Assembly: GCF_030012215.1 (NCBI RefSeq)
Contig: NZ_JASCXX010000022.1
Coordinates: 43,320 to 107,319, forward strand
Reading direction: 5' to 3'
DNA from: Anaerobaca lacustris
GTDB taxonomy: Bacteria; Planctomycetota; Phycisphaerae; Sedimentisphaerales; Anaerobacaceae
DNA: 64,000 bases
This document shows positions 50,717-59,755 of the stretch, piece by piece. The stretch's first letter is position 1, and the number at the start of each line of letters is the position of its first letter. The translations under genes and the position numbers were made by a program. Under the pieces are notes generated by a model. It worked only from the letters and a program-made list of their open reading frames with translations, did no database searches and was not told the DNA's origin.

Positions 50717-52909
50717 TTATAGCGGAATACCCAGCACCACGCTCTTGCCGGCCCACTCGGCCGGGGGAAGATCGACTGCGATCCGGCTGACATTGTCCTT
50801 CTCGTTCCAGGTGACAGTCCAATTGTCACCGGCGCCCTCGATACGCAGACCGCGCAACGTGATATAAAGAGCCTCGTGTATCCGCGAAGGATCCGATACG
50901 GTGATCGTCTCGATCCGCCCTCCACGTCCCTTGACCATGACCATGCACGGCTTGTCTGTGGACAGGGACAGGTCCTCCCCCAAATCCATTTGACCTGCTT
51001 CGTAGAACACCACCTGAATCATGTCGAGGCGTTCGTGGCGGACGGCCTGCAAACTCGTGGTGTTCGCGAGAATCTTCACCGGCAAGCCGCTCCGATAGCT
51101 CTCAACAGCCGACAACTCCAGTCCGGGAACGACAATATAGTGATAGCTGCCGTTCCGTGGCCTTTCCCCATGATCGAACCACAGGGCAAACAACTCGGCA
51201 TGGATCTCCCGGTCGGACGCCCATGCCTGGTGGCTGATCTGCCGCCAACTGCCTGTCGAGGTCGTGTGCCTGATGCGCAATTCCTCGGCGGAAGGGAAGA
51301 CATACGCCACGTTGTCGTGATGCACCCATGTAACCCCGCTGAGGGCGTGTTCGCCCCTGCCAAGCGCGGCCGTCGTACCGCCACGGCCCACGGAGACATC
51401 CCCCACGAGATAGCGTTGGCTGATGGTGGTGTTCACGGGACCATCGGCCTCGGCTGTGATGCCGCTGCCGAGGCACACATACTCGTCATCGAAAAAGAAC
51501 CACGCTTTGCGGGCCTTCAGCGGATCGTGGGGACTCTCGAAGTCAAAGGCAGCCGCACCGTATTGCCCATCCGTCACGCCTCCCACAAACGCCGTGCGAC
51601 CTTTCTTGGCGATCTGGTTCCAGTGCGGCAGTTCAGGTTTCTGGACGACGGTGGTGCCGGGAATCCGCTGCCAGTCCCACACGGGAAAGATCCGGACGTA
51701 CTCCTGCGCCGTCCTCGTCAGGAAATTGGAGCCATCGGCATAATGGTGGTTCTTCAAACCCTCTTCATTGTGAGGGTACTCCATGTTGTGGTTCCGCGCC
51801 GAGTGCATGCGTACGGAGGCGAACCAGTCCGGCCGCTGGTGAATGAAGTATTCGGAGTGCCAGAAGAAACTGGTGTAGCGAAGATCGGGTTCTTTCTGCT
51901 CTCTGCGGATCTCCGCGATGGCCTTCAGTTCATCTCCGCGATAATGGGAGACTCGATACAGGTCTTCCGCGATCTGCGGGCCTGCCGGACTCAGCGCCCC
52001 TGTGCGCGAGATCCCGCGGTTCTTCGCCCCGGGGTCGGGATACCTGCCGTACACCATGGACCGACACACCCCGTCGAGGAAGAAGTCGACGAGCAACTCC
52101 GTCGCCGGCTTGGGAAACGAGAACCGCGTGCCATCGATGAACAGGGCCCACGTGGCAAACTGACTGGGAAGATACATGCCGTAGGAAAGGGTACAGATGA
52201 CGTTGTCATGGCGATGGTGGTGACTCAGATCGGGTTTCAACCCACGCCCCGTGGTCGTTTTCATCTCGGAGGCGATGATCCCCACGACCTCCTCCAGGAC
52301 CGCCGTGTCGCGCATGAACACACCCCGCTTGCCCCAGATCGTGGCCACGCGGATCAGGTCGCCGCCGGGCCGGGCGCCCGCCGATTGCATGTGTGCGCGG
52401 CCGGCGATCCGCAACCCCTCCCGCCTCTGGGGCTCCGTCAGCTCGTTATCCATCGTCAGCATCAGGTTGATGATCGACAGAGGAGTCCCCATGTCGTTCC
52501 ACCACCAGTTCTCGCATCGAAAGTCGTGCTCGATCCAGAAATCGAAGGCCGAGTGGATCGCCCTCTTCAGATCCTGGTTGCCCGTGAAGCGGTTGCCCGG
52601 CTTCTTGTAGGCCCTGGCCATGTGGAGCATGTTGTTGAGGTGCTCGGAGTGCTGGAACCCCGTGCGAGACACGTCTTCGTAGTCGATGCCGGGCCAGTGC
52701 CCGCCGGGGGCGAGCGCGTTCAGCATCCTCTCGACACGGTCCGCATCCACGTTGGCCCGCATGACATAGGCAATGATCCTGTCGCGTACAATCTCAAGGT
52801 CACGATCGGCCGTACCGGTCCCGGACGACGCGGCCGGCAGAGAGCACGTCGCAAGAAGCAGGACCGCCCCACTCATCAGAAAACGGAGAGACAGACTTTG
52901 ATGTTTCAT
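50717..52909 (-). CDS. Polysaccharide lyase family 8 (chondroitin/hyaluronate/xanthan lyase type)
   Basis: 730 residues with a signal peptide (LMSGAVLLLATCSLPAAS). An N-terminal alpha/alpha-toroid (about 40-370) shows the PL8 catalytic set: WWWNDMGTP (N138), DLSHHHRHDN (His near 230-232), SYGMYLP (Tyr near 243-246), with Arg in the following GRYPDPGAKNRGISR region (shown as NRGISR). The C-terminal two thirds is the beta-sandwich supersandwich domain (VGGVTDGQYGAAAFDF and GDVSVGRGG shown in part). PL8 enzymes cleave uronic-acid-containing glycans by beta-elimination. The phosphoesterase follows 14 bp downstream and an exported oxidoreductase lies just upstream on the same strand. Confidence 0.9.
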   Translation of the reverse strand: MKHQSLSLRFLMSGAVLLLATCSLPAASSGTGTADRDLEIVRDRIIAYVMRANVDADRVERMLNALAPGGHWPGIDYEDVSRTGFQHSEHLNNMLHMARAYKKPGNRFTGNQDLKRAIHSAFDFWIEHDFRCENWWWNDMGTPLSIINLMLTMDNELTEPQRREGLRIAGRAHMQSAGARPGGDLIRVATIWGKRGVFMRDTAVLEEVVGIIASEMKTTTGRGLKPDLSHHHRHDNVICTLSYGMYLPSQFATWALFIDGTRFSFPKPATELLVDFFLDGVCRSMVYGRYPDPGAKNRGISRTGALSPAGPQIAEDLYRVSHYRGDELKAIAEIRREQKEPDLRYTSFFWHSEYFIHQRPDWFASVRMHSARNHNMEYPHNEEGLKNHHYADGSNFLTRTAQEYVRIFPVWDWQRIPGTTVVQKPELPHWNQIAKKGRTAFVGGVTDGQYGAAAFDFESPHDPLKARKAWFFFDDEYVCLGSGITAEADGPVNTTISQRYLVGDVSVGRGGTTAALGRGEHALSGVTWVHHDNVAYVFPSAEELRIRHTTSTGSWRQISHQAWASDREIHAELFALWFDHGERPRNGSYHYIVVPGLELSAVESYRSGLPVKILANTTSLQAVRHERLDMIQVVFYEAGQMDLGEDLSLSTDKPCMVMVKGRGGRIETITVSDPSRIHEALYITLRGLRIEGAGDNWTVTWNEKDNVSRIAVDLPPAEWAGKSVVLGIPL

Positions 52910-53005
52910 AATCTACCCATTTCAAGGACTGCTGTCACTGTGCTGCGTCCGTATCAGAAGAACGGGACATCTGTCACACAGGTCCCGTGCGTATCGACGT
53001 GGAAC

Positions 53006-54376
53006 TCAGATCTCCGTCCATTGCCCCGGCACGGGCACCGGGTAGCGTCCGTGGGCATCGGCCTGGATCGGCGGGGCGCTGTCGTCCGTGAGATCATCGA
53101 TGTTCGGGCAAAACTGGAAGTCGGAGGCCATGGCCTCGTCCCACGTGACGACCTTGCCCGAATGCGCGGCGGCCCGGCCCATGATATCGGCGAGGTTCGA
53201 CAGCGCGGCGCGCCCGGCCTCATTGTGCGGACGGTCGTTGCGGATCGCATCGAGCAACGCGTCCCACTCCGCCTGCCAGGGCGTGATCGTTTCCCTCGGG
53301 GCGCGCCACACGATATTGGAGCGCTCGCATCGCTGGTCTTTGTAGATGTGCACCGTCCCTTCGTGGGTGTCACCGGAGAATTGTGCGGCGCATTTCGTTC
53401 CGTGGATGTAGGTGGCGAATTCCGTGTGGCAGTTCGGCAGCCAACGGACCACGTCGAGCCCCTTGGCGCCGTCGGGGAACGTCCATTCGATCGTGAAGGA
53501 ATCGAGGTTCTGGCCGCAATCGGTGCTGTTGGCCGCGCGTCCCGAGACGCCGTGCGCCGCTGCCGGCCAGTCGCCCTTGACCCAGCAGATCTCATCGATC
53601 TGATGGATGTTCATCTCCGCAAACAATCCGCCCGAGACCCACAAGAAATGGGTGAAGTTGCGAATCTGCCAGTGCAGGTCCTTCACCGTCTCCGGCCGGC
53701 GGCCCAACGCCCCGCACGGCTGCATCCGATAGGCGCGGACGAGCTGGATGTCACCGAGTTGCCCGTCGCGAATCCGCCGGATGAGTTCCTGACGATTGCG
53801 TGAATGGCGGCACTGGAGGCCGGCGGCGATCTTGAGATTCTTCTTCTCGGCCGCTTCTCCGGCCCGGATCACCCGCCGTACACCCGGCGGATCGGCGGCG
53901 AACGACTTCTCCATGAACACGTTCACGCCCTTGTCCACGGCGTATTCCAGTTGCCCCGGTCGAAAGCCTGCGTAGCCGGCCAGCATAGCCACGTCGCCCG
54001 GACGCAGGGAGTCGATGGCCTGCCGCCATGCATCGAAGCCGACGAACCGACGATCCGGCGGCACATCGACCCGCGCACCGTAGCGTTCGCTCAACGTCTT
54101 GTGGGCGCCGGCCAGGCGATTCTCGAAGAAGTCGGCCATCGCCACCAGTTTGACCGGCCCATTGGGCGAGTTGAACGCATCGACCACCGCCCCGCAGCCG
54201 CGTCCCCCGCAGCCGATCAGGGCCAGGCGGATGGTGTCATCCCCCGCAGCGTGGACCGCAGGAATCCCGACGCCTGCCAGCGCGGACGCCGCGACCGCTT
54301 TGCCGCTCCACTTCAGGAGTTCCCGACGTGAGGATTTGTGCTGCGTTGAATTCGAGCTGTGACGATCTGTCTTCAT
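53006..54376 (-). CDS. Twin-arginine exported Gfo/Idh/MocA-family oxidoreductase (first)
   Basis: 456 residues. ATG 54376 has GGAGAA 6-7 bases upstream. The signal is SSRRELLKWSGKAVAAS, a twin-arginine type. The Rossmann N-terminus is IRLALIGCGGRGCG, followed by MADFFENRL, VFMEKSFAADP (EKP motif replaced by EKS) and GLQCRHSRN. The C-terminal alpha/beta domain has GGLFAEMNIHQIDEICW. These enzymes usually oxidise or epimerise sugars with tightly bound NAD(P). It lies 96 bp upstream of PL8 on the same strand. A coiled-coil protein is transcribed divergently. Confidence 0.88.
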   Translation of the reverse strand: MKTDRHSSNSTQHKSSRRELLKWSGKAVAASALAGVGIPAVHAAGDDTIRLALIGCGGRGCGAVVDAFNSPNGPVKLVAMADFFENRLAGAHKTLSERYGARVDVPPDRRFVGFDAWRQAIDSLRPGDVAMLAGYAGFRPGQLEYAVDKGVNVFMEKSFAADPPGVRRVIRAGEAAEKKNLKIAAGLQCRHSRNRQELIRRIRDGQLGDIQLVRAYRMQPCGALGRRPETVKDLHWQIRNFTHFLWVSGGLFAEMNIHQIDEICWVKGDWPAAAHGVSGRAANSTDCGQNLDSFTIEWTFPDGAKGLDVVRWLPNCHTEFATYIHGTKCAAQFSGDTHEGTVHIYKDQRCERSNIVWRAPRETITPWQAEWDALLDAIRNDRPHNEAGRAALSNLADIMGRAAAHSGKVVTWDEAMASDFQFCPNIDDLTDDSAPPIQADAHGRYPVPVPGQWTEI

Positions 54377-54520
54377 GGCAAGTTCTCCGTAGTCCATGAC
54401 ACTCGGTTCATGCCCCTGACCCTTGCCATCATCGCACGGATCGCGAGGACAAACAAGCGCTGATTCGGACTCGAACCACGCAGCCGTTGCAGCGCAAGAC
54501 GAATTTGCGTCCGATTCCCG

Positions 54521-54550
54521 TTGGGCCTGACGATGGGGGCATGGTAGAAT
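54521..54550 (+). promoter_or_regulatory. Possible promoter of the coiled-coil protein gene
   Basis: TTGGGC (54521-54526), 18 bases, TAGAAT (54545-54550), 123 bases upstream of the start at 54674. A weak match. It is the only promoter-like pair I noticed in this divergent intergenic region. Confidence 0.3.
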
Positions 54551-54673
54551 GCAGGCCGCAAGTGACAGGCGCAAGGTTCCCCGATATCGGTCGGGATTGG
54601 CCCACGCGTGGCCTGAGAACCCACTTTTGAGCCCAATCCGTAGCACATGAACAACAAGAGAAGGAGGCACAGA

Positions 54674-56503
54674 ATGCGGTCCGACAGAGTTTCCAACAGG
54701 TTCATACGGGGGTTGATGTGCGCGCTGGCGTTTGCGCTGCTCGCAGGCGTCACAGCAGTGGAAGCGGCCGAGCCGGACGCGCTGGCCAAGAAGATCGAGC
54801 AAACACTCTCCGGCGTCCAGCGGCGGATCCCGACCGAACCGAGCCGGGCGGAGAAGGAACTGCTCGAAGCCCGCGACCTTCTGGGGCAACTGAAGGAAGC
54901 GGCCCCGGACTATGCCAGGCTCGCCACGCTGGTCAAGAGGGCCGACGACCTGACGACGAAGCTGGAGAAGCGGCTTGGACGGCCCGTCGGCGGCAGTGCC
55001 GAGAAGAAGGAAGAGACCCCGCCGGCCGCAGCGCCCAAGCCGGACACGCCGTCGGACCTGCCCAGTGCCGTCGTCACCCAGCTCAAGAGGCTCGACGACA
55101 CGCTCAACGCGCTGGTCACCGCCCTGGAGAAGGACCAGTTGCAGACGGCCACCACCCGGCTGGGCCAGGCGAAGAAACTGATGGACGAGATCCAGCGGCG
55201 CTATAGCAGCCGAATCCCGGCCGGCAATGCCGACTTCAAAGCCGCCACCGACCGGCTGGCCGCCGTCGAGGCCCGGTATACCCAGGCCAAGTCGGCCGCT
55301 GATGCGGCGGCCGCTGCCGAAGCCGAAGCCAGCCAGCACAGAGAGACCCAGTCGAAGGAATGGCTGGCCCAATTCGCCCCCTTCTTCGACATCAAGAGCG
55401 ACCAGATCCTGCTCGTCGGCGCATCATTCAACAACGCCTCAGAGGCCGACCAGCAGAAGTGTCGCCAGGCCTACGCCAAGGCCAACGAGTTGATGGCCCT
55501 CTATCAGAAGACCGAGTTCCCCCACGGCAAGACCCAGGAACTGATGTTCGAGGAGCAGCGTCTGGCCGGCAGGCTGCGCATCTACAACGAGGGCGCCGCC
55601 CGCGCCCAGCAGGAAGAGGCGTGCCGACCGTGGGTCGAAACGCTGCGTCCCTACGTGGCAGTCGGCGCCGGCAGTCCGAAGTATCTGATCGACGGCGTCA
55701 CGCTCAGCGAATCGGACATCCAGGAGCGGACCGCCCTGCTGGCCGAGGCGCAGGCCCTGTGGACCGAGTATGAGAAGGCCGAGTTCCCGCTGGGCAAGAC
55801 GGCGGAATTGCTGTCGCTCGAAGAGACAATGAAGCAACGTCTTCGCGATATGCCCGAGGTGCTCCAACGGAGTCGGGCCCTGCTCTCGGCGGATATGGAG
55901 AAGGAGTTCGACCGCATCCTCGCGTGGCTGAACCAGGACACCGGCTGGCAGAGCGACCCGACCAAGAAGCCCAACCTCGTGATGGAACGCGACGTCACGC
56001 CCTTGCAGCAGGCGATCGATCGCTACGCCGGCACTGTCGGGCCCGATGACGCCAAGCTGGCGACGCTCAAGCAGAAACTCGGCCGGATCAAGGAGCTGGA
56101 CGGCAAGAACCGCGCCGTGCGAGCCGAGCGCACCTACATGAGCCCCGATCGCTTCAGCGGCGACGGCGCTGACGAGTTGCGGCGGAAGGTCGAGGAAGTC
56201 ATCAAGGAAAAGTCCACTGCCACCGGGGCACTCCGCATCACCCTGCCGGCCGAGGACTGGCGCGAGGAAAATGTGCTCGAATGGACGGACACGACGCGCA
56301 CCGAGCTGCGGCATCGCATCACACGATACATGACCGCCCAGGCCGCCGCCAAGGGAGCCGACGGCAAGGTCTACCTGCACGGCGTGCACCTGGCCAGCGA
56401 CCGACGCTCCGATGGCAGTTGGGGCCCCCTGTACGGCCATATCACGTGGTCCGACTGGATGGCTGAGGCCAACGTGAACGAGGAGCCCCCCGCCGCGCCG
56501 TAA
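54674..56503 (+). CDS. Secreted coiled-coil protein of unknown function
   Basis: 609 residues. ATG 54674 lies 6 bases after AAGGAGG; the in-frame ATG at 54647 lies before that site. A signal peptide (FIRGLMCALAFALLAGVTAVEA, hydrophobic core only) ends at EAAEP. The mature protein is highly charged and helix-rich with heptad-like runs (ELLEARDLLGQLKEAA, KSAADAAAAAEAEAS) and a Pro/Ala/Lys linker (about 110-130). Two similar segments recur: ANELMALYQKTEFPHGKTQEL and AQALWTEYEKAEFPLGKTAEL share the pattern YxKxEFPxGKTxEL, an internal duplication about 90 residues apart. No enzyme motif was seen. A periplasmic structural or scaffold role is possible but unproven. Confidence 0.6.
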   Translation: MRSDRVSNRFIRGLMCALAFALLAGVTAVEAAEPDALAKKIEQTLSGVQRRIPTEPSRAEKELLEARDLLGQLKEAAPDYARLATLVKRADDLTTKLEKRLGRPVGGSAEKKEETPPAAAPKPDTPSDLPSAVVTQLKRLDDTLNALVTALEKDQLQTATTRLGQAKKLMDEIQRRYSSRIPAGNADFKAATDRLAAVEARYTQAKSAADAAAAAEAEASQHRETQSKEWLAQFAPFFDIKSDQILLVGASFNNASEADQQKCRQAYAKANELMALYQKTEFPHGKTQELMFEEQRLAGRLRIYNEGAARAQQEEACRPWVETLRPYVAVGAGSPKYLIDGVTLSESDIQERTALLAEAQALWTEYEKAEFPLGKTAELLSLEETMKQRLRDMPEVLQRSRALLSADMEKEFDRILAWLNQDTGWQSDPTKKPNLVMERDVTPLQQAIDRYAGTVGPDDAKLATLKQKLGRIKELDGKNRAVRAERTYMSPDRFSGDGADELRRKVEEVIKEKSTATGALRITLPAEDWREENVLEWTDTTRTELRHRITRYMTAQAAAKGADGKVYLHGVHLASDRRSDGSWGPLYGHITWSDWMAEANVNEEPPAAP

Positions 56504-56526
56504 GGGCATGGCAGAGGACTTCTTCC

Positions 56527-56555
56527 TTTGGATTCTGACGGCTTGTTCCTATAAT
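56527..56555 (+). promoter_or_regulatory. Putative promoter of the LamG surface protein gene
   Basis: TTTGGA (56527-56532), 17 bases, TATAAT (56550-56555), leaving a 124-base leader before the ATG at 56680. The -10 context GTTCCTATAAT matches the promoter at 38102-38131. Confidence 0.55.
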
Positions 56556-56679
56556 AGAGCAGGAAGGAATGGAGGCCGAACGGGTTCGGCACCGGGGGAC
56601 CGGTTCGGATTCCGTCGGTGAAGGAGCGCCGTTCGTCTTCGATGTACTGACACGAGGAGAATTGGAAGGAGGTTTCACC

Positions 56680-59622
56680 ATGAGCAAATGGCAAGCGATC
56701 ACCCTGTTATTGGCGCTGGGCGCGATGACCGTACCGGCCGCGGCCGCCGACCCGTCCCTGGTCCTGCACCTTCGATTCGATGAGGGAGCAGGCACCGTGG
56801 CGGAAGACGCCTCGATCTACCGAAACAACGGCACCGTCGTCGGCAACGCGCAATGGGTCGAGGGCGTCTCCGGCACGGCGCTGGAGTTCGTCAATGGCTC
56901 GCACGTGACCGTGCCCGAGATCCCGCAGTACGACGTGACCAGCGAGGTCAGCCTGATGGCGTGGGTCAAGGCGACGACGGTCCCGAACTGGGCGCGCGTG
57001 ATCGACAAGTCGCAGTGGCAGACCAGCGGCTTCGATCTGGTCCTGACGCAAAACGTCGGCCTGCCGCGCCTGGAGTTCTTCGTCAGCGACACCACCTCGC
57101 TGGTCGATGGGACGACCGTGGTCATCGACAACGAATGGCATTTCATCGCCGGAACGTTTGGCAACAAAACGCTTCGCGTCTATGTCGACGGACAGTTGGA
57201 GGGCGAGGGCACGTCGGTCAACCAGGTGGACATCAACCCGAACGACTGGCCGATCATGATCGGCGGCGAGTCGAGTTCGAACGGCGGCCAGCAGTATCTG
57301 GGCCAGATCGACGAAGTCGCCATGTTTGACCGCGAGTTGAGCGCCGAGGAAATCGCCAGCATCTTCGCCAGAGGCATCCGGGTGCCGGAGATGGCCTCCA
57401 ATCCCAATCCGCAGGACCAGGCCGTCGATGTCCCACGCGACGTGGTGCTGAGTTGGGACGCCGGGGATTTCGCCGCGGCGCACGATGTCTACTTCGGCGC
57501 GTCTTTCGACGACGTCAACAGCGCCGGCCGGGCCAATCCGATGGGCGCGCTGCTCAGCCAGGGTCAGACGGACACGACGTACGACGCCGGTTCCCTCGCG
57601 TTCGGGCAAACCTATTATTGGCGGGTGGATGAAGTGAACGCTGCCCCCGACAACACGATCTTCAAAGGCGACATCTGGAGCTTCACCGTCGAGCCGTACG
57701 TCTATCCGATCAGCAATATCGTCGCGACGAGCAACGCCACCTCGGAACCCGACGCGGGCCCGCAGAAGACCGTCGATGGCTCCGGTCTCAACGCCGACGA
57801 CCAGCACTCGACCACCAATGCCGACATGTGGGCCGGCACCACGGGCGGCGCCGAGCCGGTGTGGATTCAGTACGAATTTGACCGTCTCTACAAACTCCAC
57901 GAGATGTGGGTGTGGAACTACAACGTCATCTTCGAGCCGATGCTCGGATTCGGGTTCAAGGACGTCACCGTCGAGTATTCCGCCGACGGCACGGGGTGGA
58001 CCGCTCTTGGAGACTTCCAGTTCGCCCAGGGCACGGCCCGAATGACCTACGCACACAACACCACCATCGATTTCGAAGGGATTGCCGCCCGGTACGTCCG
58101 GCTGACCGCCAACAGCGCATACGGCTTCACCGGCCAGTTCGGTCTCAGCGAAGTCCGCTTCTACTACCTGCCGGTGCACCCGAGAGAACCGCAGCCGGCC
58201 GATGGAGCGACGAACGTCAATATCGATGCGGTCCTCGATTGGCGAAGCGGCCGCGAGGCGGCGGCGCACGAGGTCTACCTCAGCACCGACGAGGCAGCCG
58301 TAGCCGATGGGACGGCCCTGGCCGCCACCGTCAGCCCCAGCAGCTACGATCCGCCCGCCCTGGACCTGGACACCGAGTACTTCTGGAAGATTGTCGAGGT
58401 CAATGAAGCCGAGGCCATCGGCGCCTGGGAAGGCGACATCTGGAGCTTCTCGACGCAGCAGTTCACTGTCATTGATGATTTCGAGAGCTACACCGACGAC
58501 ATGGACGCCCAGACGACGATCTTCGATGCATGGCTCGACGGCTGGGTGAACGGGACCGGTTCCACCGTCGGGCATCTCAACACACCCTTCGCCGAGCAGA
58601 CCATCGTGCGCAGCGGCCGGCAGTCGATGCCGCTGTTCTACGAAGGCGATTCGCGGGCCGACTTCAGGATGGACGTCGCCCAGGACTGGACCGCCGGCGG
58701 CGCCGCGACGCTCGTGCTGTACTTCCGCGGCGACCTGAACAACGGCGCCGGCCAGCTCTATGTGACGATCCGCGGCGTCAAGGTCTCCTATGACGGCGGC
58801 CCCGCCGCTCTGACCGCCCCGCTGTGGAAGCAATGGAACATCGATCTGGCGTCGCTGGGTGTCAATCTGCGAAGCGTCACCGAATTGAGCATCGGCGTGG
58901 ACGGCAGCGGCTCGGGCGTCGTGTACATCGACGATATCCGTCTGTACCGAGTGGCCCCGGCCGTCGTGACGGCGCAGGACCCCGGCGCTGCGGGTCTGGT
59001 GGCCCACTACGCGATGGAGAACAACGTCCAGGACGGCTCGGGCAACGGCTACCACGGCACCGCGTTCAACGACCCGACGTACGGGCCGTCGCTGCCGGGC
59101 CAGGGCCAGGCGCTCCAGCTCGACGGGTTCGCCGATTACGTCGAGTTGCCCATCGGCCCGGTCCTGAGCCAGATGACCGATGCCACGTTTGCCACGTGGG
59201 TGGACTTCTCGAACATCGGCGGCGACTGGCAGCGCATCTTCGACTTCGGCACCAGCAGCACGACCGGATATATGTTCCTGTGCCCGCGCATCCCCGCCGG
59301 GCCGATCCGTTTCGCCATCACCCCGGCCGGCGGCAGCGAGTCGATTATCCAGACGACGACGATGCTGCAAAGCGGCTGGCACCACCTCGCCGTCGTGATC
59401 GACAGCGCGAGCATGCAGGTGCAGATCTATCTGGACGGCAACGTGGCCGCCAGCGGCCCAACCGCCACTCTGCCGAGAGACCTGGGCAACACGACGCAGA
59501 ACTGGCTGGGCCGGTCGCAGTACGCAGCCGACGCGTATTTCTCGGGCTCGCTGGACGAGTTCCAGATTTACAGCCGGGCCCTCTCGGCCGGCGAAGTCCG
59601 CTACCTGGTCGGCGACCGGTAG
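56680..59622 (+). CDS. Large secreted multidomain LamG/discoidin protein
   Basis: 980 residues. ATG 56680 follows GGAAGGAGG by 7 bases. A signal peptide (ITLLLALGAMTVPAAAA) comes first. Domain order: LamG/concanavalin-like (about 22-225, LHLRFDEGAGTVAEDAS and DEVAMFDRELSAEEIASIF in part), a fibronectin-III-like module (about 235-345, TYYWRVDEVN), an F5/8 type C module (about 350-495, WIQYEFD, LHEMWVWNYN), a second fibronectin-III-like module (about 505-610, TEYFWKIVEVNE), a beta-sandwich carbohydrate-binding type module (about 620-770), and a second LamG (about 785-980, GLVAHYAMENNVQDGSGNG in part). No catalytic domain was found; the role is probably glycan binding or adhesion on the cell surface. 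Confidence 0.85.
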   Translation: MSKWQAITLLLALGAMTVPAAAADPSLVLHLRFDEGAGTVAEDASIYRNNGTVVGNAQWVEGVSGTALEFVNGSHVTVPEIPQYDVTSEVSLMAWVKATTVPNWARVIDKSQWQTSGFDLVLTQNVGLPRLEFFVSDTTSLVDGTTVVIDNEWHFIAGTFGNKTLRVYVDGQLEGEGTSVNQVDINPNDWPIMIGGESSSNGGQQYLGQIDEVAMFDRELSAEEIASIFARGIRVPEMASNPNPQDQAVDVPRDVVLSWDAGDFAAAHDVYFGASFDDVNSAGRANPMGALLSQGQTDTTYDAGSLAFGQTYYWRVDEVNAAPDNTIFKGDIWSFTVEPYVYPISNIVATSNATSEPDAGPQKTVDGSGLNADDQHSTTNADMWAGTTGGAEPVWIQYEFDRLYKLHEMWVWNYNVIFEPMLGFGFKDVTVEYSADGTGWTALGDFQFAQGTARMTYAHNTTIDFEGIAARYVRLTANSAYGFTGQFGLSEVRFYYLPVHPREPQPADGATNVNIDAVLDWRSGREAAAHEVYLSTDEAAVADGTALAATVSPSSYDPPALDLDTEYFWKIVEVNEAEAIGAWEGDIWSFSTQQFTVIDDFESYTDDMDAQTTIFDAWLDGWVNGTGSTVGHLNTPFAEQTIVRSGRQSMPLFYEGDSRADFRMDVAQDWTAGGAATLVLYFRGDLNNGAGQLYVTIRGVKVSYDGGPAALTAPLWKQWNIDLASLGVNLRSVTELSIGVDGSGSGVVYIDDIRLYRVAPAVVTAQDPGAAGLVAHYAMENNVQDGSGNGYHGTAFNDPTYGPSLPGQGQALQLDGFADYVELPIGPVLSQMTDATFATWVDFSNIGGDWQRIFDFGTSSTTGYMFLCPRIPAGPIRFAITPAGGSESIIQTTTMLQSGWHHLAVVIDSASMQVQIYLDGNVAASGPTATLPRDLGNTTQNWLGRSQYAADAYFSGSLDEFQIYSRALSAGEVRYLVGDR

Positions 59623-59654
59623 CGAACCCGGCAACAGGGCACGAAATGCAGTGG

Positions 59655-59731
59655 GTGGCAGCCTCAACTCCGCAGGAGCTGGGGATGGCTCGACGAACGA
59701 ACCATCCCCAACCCGCGTTTGAGGCTGCCAC
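59655..59731. repeat. 77-bp long-stem palindrome
   Basis: Outer arms GTGGCAGCCTCAA and TTGAGGCTGCCAC (59655-59667, 59719-59731) are perfect complements. The inner arms TGGGGATGG and CCATCCCCA (59680-59688, 59702-59710) also match perfectly. It lies between the LamG protein and the metallo-beta-lactamase-fold gene. Confidence 0.8.
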
Positions 59732-59755
59732 TCGACTCATGTCAGGGAGGTCATG

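Noticed and set aside
56707..59667. Long minus-strand frame opposite the LamG protein
   Set aside because: Antisense shadow; the plus strand has a signal peptide, a strong ribosome site and known domains.
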